From NCBI GenBank assembly GCA_025093985.1, contig JACAAK010000001.1, forward strand, positions 2,046,001-2,110,000: a stretch of DNA of 64,000 nt, given 5' to 3'. The notes beneath the pieces are model-generated. The model ran no database searches. It was not told the DNA's origin and saw only the letters and a program-made list of their open reading frames with translations. Position 1 is the first letter of the stretch. Each line of letters opens with the position of its first letter. A program made the position numbers and the translations under genes. Shown piece by piece: positions 60,391 through 64,000 of the stretch. The stretch is from Calvatia gigantea. Taxonomy: Eukaryota; Basidiomycota; Agaricomycetes; Agaricales; Lycoperdaceae.

Positions 60391-61908
60391 ATGTCTGCAC
60401 CACCACCATCTGCTACTGCTGGAGCGTCTGCGGACGTGCAAGCAGCAGCCTTTGCCAATGATCCGAGGTACGTTTGAACCAATGTTATGTTTCCTAGTGC
60501 TGGAATCTCCTTCACAGGGTATATTTCAACAAAGCTTCCAACACATGGCGATATGAAGAGGAAGATGGAACTGAAATGGAGTACGATGTTGCAAAAGGAT
60601 CTTGGGTGCCCCTAGTGCGTGTTTTGCTGTCCACAACTCAAGTATAGGATTGAAACATGAGATCACCAGCTGGACGAAGACTTAGTAAAGCAACAACAAG
60701 TAGCGTACTCAGTCGTGGGCGTCGATGAAGAGGCAAGTGCCTTGAGATGATGGAACGGCCGGGCGTGAAAATCTAACCACAGGTCCCCGTCACCGCAAGA
60801 CTCCTGCTGCACCCGTATTGCGACGTGAGAACAAGAAGCGGAAGGAACCCGAAGATTTTACCGGTTTTGGGGGAAATACCGCTGCAGGTCCTCCCAAACG
60901 AGGACGAAACGAAAAACCGCCAGCGGAACGAAAATCGAAGAATACTGCTGTCTACGTCAAAGGGTTGCCCCTTGATGCTGAACACGATGAGGTCATCGAG
61001 CGTTTTTCAAAATTCGGTGTTATAGAAGAGGATGACGACGGCGAGCCAAAGGTCAAAATGTATGCCAGGGATGACGGATCGTTCAGTGGAGAGGCTCTGG
61101 TGGTGTATTTTAAGGAGGAATCCGTGATGCTCGCCATCAGTCTTCTGGATGAGGCAGAGTTACGTTTAGGAGATCCCTCGACCGTGATGCATGTCTCACA
61201 GGCCGATTTCTCTCACAAGAGTCAGCAAACTGGGGATACCAATGGTCAGCCACGGAAGGTTGTCGACAAGAAAAAGGCAAGCAGGCGAATAGGCAAAATG
61301 CAAAAGTACGATCACATTGCCTTTCTATGCTTTCTCAATTCTAAATTCTACCAGGAAGCTCCAAGAATGGGACGACGAAGACGGGTTTGGACCCTCTAAA
61401 ACAGAAGAAGACAACGCCCGCGACATAAACAAGAACAGCCGAGTGGTTGTTTTGAAACACATGTTCACGCTTGAGGACCTCGAAAAGGATGCTTCATTGT
61501 TACTGGACTTAAAGGAGGATGTCCGAGAGGAATGTTCGACACTGGGTGAAGTGACCAATGTGGTTCTATATGACGTGGGTTATAAAATTCCCTTCCACCC
61601 CTCTCCTCAACTTATGAGCCAACGTAGAGCGAGAAAGATGGAATCATGACAGTCAAGTTCCGTGATCCGATAAGTGCCCAAGGCTGTGTTTTGGTACGTT
61701 GCCATTATAATCTCGAAAGTTCTGTTCGTTAAATCTTCAGAAAATGAATGGCCGTTTTTTCGACGGCCGGCGCATTGAAGCGAGCCTTTACGCAGGCAGA
61801 CAACACTTTAAACGTTCTGGAGCCGGCGATGGCTTGGAAGAAGGAGAGGATTCAGAGAAGAAGAGATTGGACGAGTTTGCAGAATGGCTAATGAAAGAGG
61901 GAGATTGA
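60391..61908 (+). CDS. CUS2: CUS2/HTATSF1-type U2 snRNP-associated splicing factor
   Basis: It aids U2 snRNP folding and binding to SF3B1. The start MSAPPPSATAGASADVQAAA is followed by the N-terminal block VYFNKASNTWRYEEEDGTEM and YDVAKGSWVPL. The first RRM reads TAVYVKGLPLDAEHDEVIER, FSKFGVIEEDDDGEPKVKMY and GEALVVYFKEESVMLAISLL. The second, a UHM-type RRM, has RVVVLKHMFTLEDLEKD, EECSTLGEVTNVVLYD, GIMTVKFRDPISAQGCVLKM and NGRFFDGRRIEASLYAGRQH. It ends LDEFAEWLMKEGD at TGA 61906-61908. Reading frame requires an intron at 60733-60799 that begins GCAAGT, a GC-AG intron. At least five further introns are of the usual kind. Confidence 0.87.
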
Positions 61909-62074
61909 ATACTTCACCCCAGTCACGCTTGATTAATTAGATGATAAACGTTCTGGTGTATTGTTATCACCACTCAACCGTGAAGCAAAGGGAATGTTAC
62001 ATGAATTCATAATTTAGGCGTTCAATCCTCCTTAAACAAATATCCTTCAAAATCTAGAATGTACCTGACTAAAT

Positions 62075-64000
62075 CTACCAACAAGAGCATAAAGGCTTCT
62101 TATTAACCGTCTCTAACCGCTGCGGTACCTTATCAGAATATGATCGAGACTCATGGGAAGAACTAACCTCAGCAATAACAGTTTTCTTTGTGCTATCGTC
62201 CGCTTGCCGAATCCAGTCAACACTGGTGTTCCCCGCACCCTCAGGTTCATCATGTCCAAACGAACGCCTCAATCCTTCGACGTGCGAAGTTGACTTCGAC
62301 ATTGCTACAAGATCTTCCTCTGCAATTGAGCTCGCTGACGATGCCACCTCGGGCACGGTTGGTAATGGACTGCCGGGAGGTGAGAACGGTGAGGCATCAT
62401 TGGGGGCGGAACTCGAAGAGGCTCCGGGTATGTCTCGATGGCTGCTACTGCTCGGTTGGGTAATCGGTAACGATCTTGGCCGGACAGCGTCTCCAACATC
62501 CACCTCTACTTCCTCCTCCACCCCCAACCGCTGCAGGCTAGCCTCCACCGCGTCGAGCCGTTCTAGGTGTTCCAGCACAGTAACACCAGTTGTTCCGGGA
62601 TGGATTCTTTGGAACTTAGCGACAAATGGTACGGGTCGAGGTAAGCCAGAAGCATCCGTCGATGTCCGCCGAATAGGTGGAGGAAACTCCCCTCCCGATG
62701 CGCTTTGGCTCCGCGTTCTTCGTGGAGTAGGGACACTGCTGATAGAAATCCGTGGTGAAGGGAGGTCAGTGTCTGTGCCCACTGCTTCAGGTTCTGACAT
62801 CATGTCTTCGGAAACCTCCATCTCATCGTCCCATACAAGTACTTTTTGCCGACGAGTCAGTTCCAGGGGGCCTATTAACATGAGTTCAACTACAACCAAA
62901 GGCAGTGACACGAATATCTACCTTCATCCTGTAAAACACAAACTCAATGAGTGTGGTGATTTCTTGTGGACCTTTGGGCACTTACAGTATGTCTGAGCGA
63001 CTGTACAATGTTCCATGCCTGCCCTGAGGTTCTCCAGTGAGAATTCGATAAAAAAATATACCGAGTGAATCTTACCTTTAATCACTGCCATTTGCCGCTG
63101 ATACAAATATGAGAGACTGAGAAACCGAATCAAACAGGAACCACTCACGGCAAACATCTTGGGATGGAAGTCTGGGTCGACAGCAAACAGTTTCCGAAGC
63201 TGGTACGTCGTCTCTTCCCACCAAGCTTTCGACGTAAGGAGTGGTAGGAAGTGGTTCCTCGTCTTCTCACTGAACGGGCGACCAATGACACTGACTGGTA
63301 GATACAACCAGCCGTAAGTATAAGAACGCCATCCTTGAGGATGTTCATGTGGGAACGAAAGGGAATTGTCGATCGCAGCTATATGGATATGCGGTCGCCT
63401 GGCGTATTCTGTGAAGGGGGAGCTTTCGAAGAAGGAGGAGGCAGCAGTAGCAACACGCGGGCCGCCCATGTCAGGTTTTTGGACCGGGGCTGGTGCGCCT
63501 TCAGCCCGCTTGAGCTCGCTCATGGGTGGCATCTCCAATCGTACAGCACGAGTGGGTGCGACATCTACCAGAGCCTTTTCAGGTTGACCTTCGCAGTATT
63601 TGATCATGTAGTTGTCCGCTCCACGATCAGTGTTGAGCATTAGATAGTCTGAAGGAAAGGTAAGGCCTTAGCTGATGCGATCAAAAGAAGTTAAGATACC
63701 TAAAATTACGAGCCTAACAGAAATATCAGATTTAAAATATGATATTTCGCTTTATTATGACGACGCACTTCTCAAGTTCCTCCCTAAAGCTCTGCTGCAA
63801 TCCTTGCGTCCAATAAAACGGTCTCTCGGTATCGGTGGATTCGGTGGCATCGAAAAGCACTCGCTCGTCCTCGTAATCAACTTCATCATACAGTTCATCC
63901 CCATCGCCGGTCTTTCCGCACATGATGTTGAGTGTACTTAGTATCCGCTTGGAGATGTTACCGTGTCGGTGGTTGGAATCATCGAATGTATCTGCAATTG
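62075..64000 (-). CDS. LSB6: Type II phosphatidylinositol 4-kinase (Lsb6-like), 5' end off the right edge
   Basis: Makes phosphatidylinositol 4-phosphate on Golgi, endosome and vacuole membranes. The window holds the C-terminal two thirds. On the minus strand from 63925 it has VDYEDERVLFDATESTDTER, FYWTQGLQQSFREELEK, the catalytic YLMLNTDRGADNYM, the metal-binding IHIAAIDNSLSFPHEHPQGW, YTYGWLYLPVSVIGRPFSE, FAVDPDFHPKMFA, RQMAVIKGQAWNIVQSLRHT and DEGPLELTRRQKVLVWDDEM. A Ser/Pro-rich tail of about 230 residues ends NKKPLCSCW at 62075. The catalytic motifs are intact. The N-terminal part with the palmitoylation loop is outside the window. Confidence 0.87.

Noticed and set aside
1..64000. tRNA, rRNA, CRISPR and transposon signals
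   Set aside because: Gaps between genes were scanned by eye for B-box-like motifs, terminal repeats and regularly spaced repeats. None was convincing. A tRNA covariance search could still find a degenerate one.

Overview
The window is nuclear DNA of a filamentous basidiomycete, most likely an Agaricomycete. Almost every gene is split by many introns of about 50-75 bp with GT...AG ends, and some exons are only 5-22 bp long. The gene set is fungal: an NHA1-type antiporter, an AreA-type GATA factor with the AreA N-terminal domain, Zn2Cys6 regulators, an Afi1/SPA protein, and a secreted mannanase with a fungal CBM1. Nothing prokaryotic, no CRISPR array, no rRNA gene and no intact transposon was seen. 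Coordinates run from start codon to stop codon and include introns. Exon borders were worked out by eye.

Layout. 0-5 kb: a tandem duplication. An apparently intact Na+/H+ antiporter gene (4583-2171, minus) is followed by a decayed second copy running off the left edge (1246-1, minus). 5-12 kb, plus: an Afi1-like polarity protein and a Zn2Cys6 transcription factor. 12.8-22.2 kb, plus: a BRE4/aromatic-acid-exporter-like membrane protein, an API5 homologue, and a DOMON-cytochrome b561 protein. 23-27.4 kb, plus: a homocysteine S-methyltransferase with a possible frameshift, and an FHA-domain Chk2/Rad53 kinase. 28.5-33.3 kb, minus: a regulator with a C-terminal zinc cluster and a glycerol-3-phosphate acyltransferase-like protein. 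34-36 kb, plus: a secreted GH76 enzyme. 36-45.2 kb, minus: a Sec7-PH Arf exchange factor and the AreA-type GATA factor. 45.2-49.1 kb: a long gene-poor interval holding a dense cluster of GATAA motifs. 49-55.8 kb, minus: a signal peptide peptidase, a CBM1-GH5 mannanase and a gamma-glutamyltransferase. 56-64 kb: an unrecognised gene, a UPF0643 protein, a complex I accessory subunit, a CUS2/HTATSF1 splicing factor, and the 3' part of a type II phosphatidylinositol 4-kinase.

The genes do not form one pathway. Most are housekeeping genes. Several bear on nutrient use and cell-surface chemistry (AreA factor, mannanase, GH76, gamma-glutamyltransferase, DOMON-b561, cation antiporter). Three bear on membrane traffic and polarity (Afi1, Sec7-PH, PI4K II). 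I see no convincing new multi-gene system. The observations most worth checking are the 5-nt exon that restores a conserved antiporter motif, the GLDD active-site motif in the signal peptide peptidase, the GATAA cluster far upstream of the AreA gene, and the decayed antiporter duplication.
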